7,218 nucleotides of DNA, taken from Clostridia bacterium (GTDB taxonomy: Bacteria > Bacillota > Clostridia > Christensenellales > Borkfalkiaceae). The notes beneath the pieces are model-generated. The model saw nothing but the letters and a program-made list of their open reading frames with translations, was not told the DNA's origin and did no database searches. Made by a program: the position numbers and the translations under genes. The stretch spans positions 1-7,218 of the forward strand of contig CAAGGZ010000147.1 of NCBI GenBank assembly GCA_900769545.1, written 5' to 3'. How positions within the stretch are numbered: position 1 is the first letter of the stretch; each line of letters begins with the position of its first letter. Shown here one piece after another: positions 6,592-7,218 of this stretch.

Positions 6592-6620
6592 TTGACAGGT
6601 CTTTACAAGTGTGCTATTAT
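6592..6620 (+). promoter_or_regulatory. Strong sigma-A promoter for rpsJ and the S10 operon
   Basis: TTGACA (6592-6597), a 17-base spacer and TATTAT (6615-6620) form a near-perfect promoter. The expected start is G6626 or G6627. Initiation with G would fit the GTP-sensing control known for stable-RNA and ribosomal promoters in Firmicutes, but the exact start is not shown by the sequence. The start leaves a leader of about 238 bases before rpsJ. Confidence 0.87.
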
Positions 6621-6626
6621 AAATAG

Positions 6627-6864
6627 GCTGTGTAAAAACGCGTTGTATAGGGTTGATGCGGGAAGTTACTGAAATTCCAAGGCAAAAGCCGCTTTGGCAG
6701 ATAATTTCCGTTGACAAAAGTGGGGGCTCGACTCCTGCGACTAACCGAGGCTTTGCAAAACGCTCGGAAAAATTGGGTGTTTTTATTTTGCAAAAACCTC
6801 GATACACACGGATGGGTTGATACAGCGAAATAAAATGTTAGTATAAACTAAAAGGAGTAACAAA
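6627..6864 (+). ncRNA. Structured 5' leader of rpsJ, candidate ribosomal-protein leader RNA
   Basis: This 238-base untranslated stretch has no credible reading frame but is rich in pairing. Helix 1: 6661-6671 pairs with 6698-6709 (11 pairs, one G-U, bulged A6701), continued after an internal bulge by CCAAGGC (6677-6683) with GCC (6688-6690) and TTGG (6694-6697) around an AAAA loop. Helix 2: GTGGGGG (6720-6726) with CTCCTGC (6732-6738), loop CTCGA, three wobble pairs. Helix 3: CGAGG (6746-6750) and TTTGCAAAA (6752-6760) with TTTTGCAAA (6786-6794) and CCTCG (6797-6801), plus an inner CGCTC/GGGTG stem (6761-6765 with 6775-6779). A possible closing helix is TGTGTA (6629-6634) with TACACA (6803-6808). 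S10 operons are autoregulated through leaders in some bacteria (by L4 in E. coli). I cannot match this to a named family, so the regulatory role is inference. Confidence 0.6.
6745..6801 (+). promoter_or_regulatory. Alternative pairings in the rpsJ leader, attenuator-like
   Basis: CCGAG (6745-6749) and C6751 can pair locally with G6762 and CTCGG (6763-6767). The same bases are needed for the long rod helix pairing 6746-6760 with 6786-6801, so the two folds exclude each other. A third option, AAAACGCTC (6757-6765) with GGGTGTTTT (6775-6783), is followed by TATTTT and resembles a weak intrinsic terminator. Such competing folds are the usual layout of transcription attenuators, but function is not shown. 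Confidence 0.4.
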
Positions 6865-7164
6865 ATGGCAGTACAAAAAATCAGAATTAAGTTAGCGGCT
6901 TACGATCACGAACTTGTAGACGAAGCAGCAAGCAGAATCGTTGAAACGATGAAGAAGAGCGGCGCAAAGATTAGCGGTCCTATTCCTCTTCCCACGGAAA
7001 GAGAAATCGTAACGATCCTTCGTTCCCCCCACAAGTATAAGGATTCCAGAGAACAGTTCGAAATGAGAACGTACAAGAGAATCATCGACATCTATTCCCC
7101 TAACGCAAAGCTTCTTGATTCCATTCACCTCCCCGCAGGCGTGGACATCAAAATCAAGCTTTAA
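6865..7164 (+). CDS. rpsJ: Small ribosomal subunit protein S10
   Basis: S10 (uS10) is a 30S head protein and, with NusB, a component of the transcription antitermination complex (also called NusE). The 99-residue sequence is diagnostic: IRIKLAAYDHELVDEAA (6-22), the conserved loop SGPIPLPTEREIVTILRSPHKYKDSREQFEMRT in the middle (37-69), and C-terminal LPAGVDIKIKL. The family is usually 102 to 105 residues. The difference lies just before LPAGVD, where NAKLLDSIHLPAGVD is about three residues shorter than the common PTPKTVDALMRLDLPAGVD arrangement. AAAGGAG (6851-6857) precedes the ATG by seven bases. In bacteria rpsJ normally begins the S10 operon, followed by rplC; the 54 bases after its stop are AT-rich with no terminator, consistent with the operon continuing beyond the window. 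Confidence 0.98.
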   Translation: MAVQKIRIKLAAYDHELVDEAASRIVETMKKSGAKISGPIPLPTEREIVTILRSPHKYKDSREQFEMRTYKRIIDIYSPNAKLLDSIHLPAGVDIKIKL

Positions 7165-7218
7165 TCAAAAATTTGCCGAGAAATACTTGAAAAAGGTATT
7201 CGAGAATAAAAAACAAAA

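Noticed and set aside
6457..6672. A 71-codon frame running through the rpsJ upstream region
   Set aside because: It begins at TTG without a ribosome binding site, crosses the rpsJ promoter, and encodes low-complexity Lys-rich sequence from the A-tracts.
6720..6740. tRNA T-arm-like sequence (GGGGGCTCGACTCCTGC)
   Set aside because: The loop resembles a T-loop, but there is no acceptor stem, anticodon arm or CCA end around it; it is better explained as a hairpin of the rpsJ leader.
6627..6864. T-box or known metabolite riboswitch upstream of rpsJ
   Set aside because: No T-box TGGNACC antiterminator motif and no consensus core I recognise of a metabolite riboswitch is visible.
7174..7210. Hairpin GAATAC/GTATTC after rpsJ as a terminator
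   Set aside because: The stem is short and has a bulge, no T-run follows, and the S10 operon is expected to continue.

Overview
The window carries core housekeeping genes of a low-to-mid GC Gram-positive bacterium, most likely an anaerobic member of the Clostridia. This rests on the strong AGGAG ribosome binding sites, near-consensus sigma-A promoters (TTGACA/TTGTCA, 17-base spacer, TATTAT/TACAAT), AT-rich intergenic DNA, clostridial-style ThyA and DHFR sequences, and a TIGR04076-type small protein. A more exact placement (for example an uncultured Christensenellales-like lineage) is only an impression. There are no insertion sequences, tRNAs, rRNAs, CRISPR arrays or phage genes.

Layout. On the minus strand a glycolytic unit runs leftward: pgk (615-1931), then tpiA (1-519, cut by the window edge), driven by a clear promoter at 1974-2002. 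From the divergent intergenic region (1932-2161) a second unit runs rightward: a 100-residue TIGR04076-family protein, thymidylate synthase (thyA) and dihydrofolate reductase (folA). thyA and folA overlap by four bases, and the unit ends at a strong intrinsic terminator (3827-3863). A third unit has its own promoter (3903-3931) and encodes the ribosome-associated GTPase TypA/BipA, followed after two bases by a HAD-family phosphatase. It ends in a hairpin terminator that begins inside the last codons of the HAD gene. The final unit starts with rpsJ (ribosomal protein S10), the usual first gene of the S10 ribosomal-protein operon.

How the genes work together. PGK and TIM are glycolytic enzymes joined through glyceraldehyde 3-phosphate dehydrogenase. 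ThyA makes dTMP and oxidises methylene-THF to dihydrofolate, which DHFR recycles to tetrahydrofolate. TypA acts in ribosome assembly and stress adaptation, and S10 is a 30S protein, so the right half leans towards translation.

The least ordinary part is the 412-base gap before rpsJ. It holds phased A-tracts, a near-consensus promoter, and then a roughly 238-base untranslated leader. The leader can fold into three substantial helices enclosed by a closing helix, with two mutually exclusive pairings in the last one. It looks like a cis-regulatory ribosomal-protein leader RNA, but I cannot assign it to a named family. The coding genes are otherwise conventional; the notable variations are a lysine/alanine/glutamate-rich insertion in PGK, an S10 about three residues short near its C-terminus, and the small TIGR04076 gene placed first in the thyA-folA unit.
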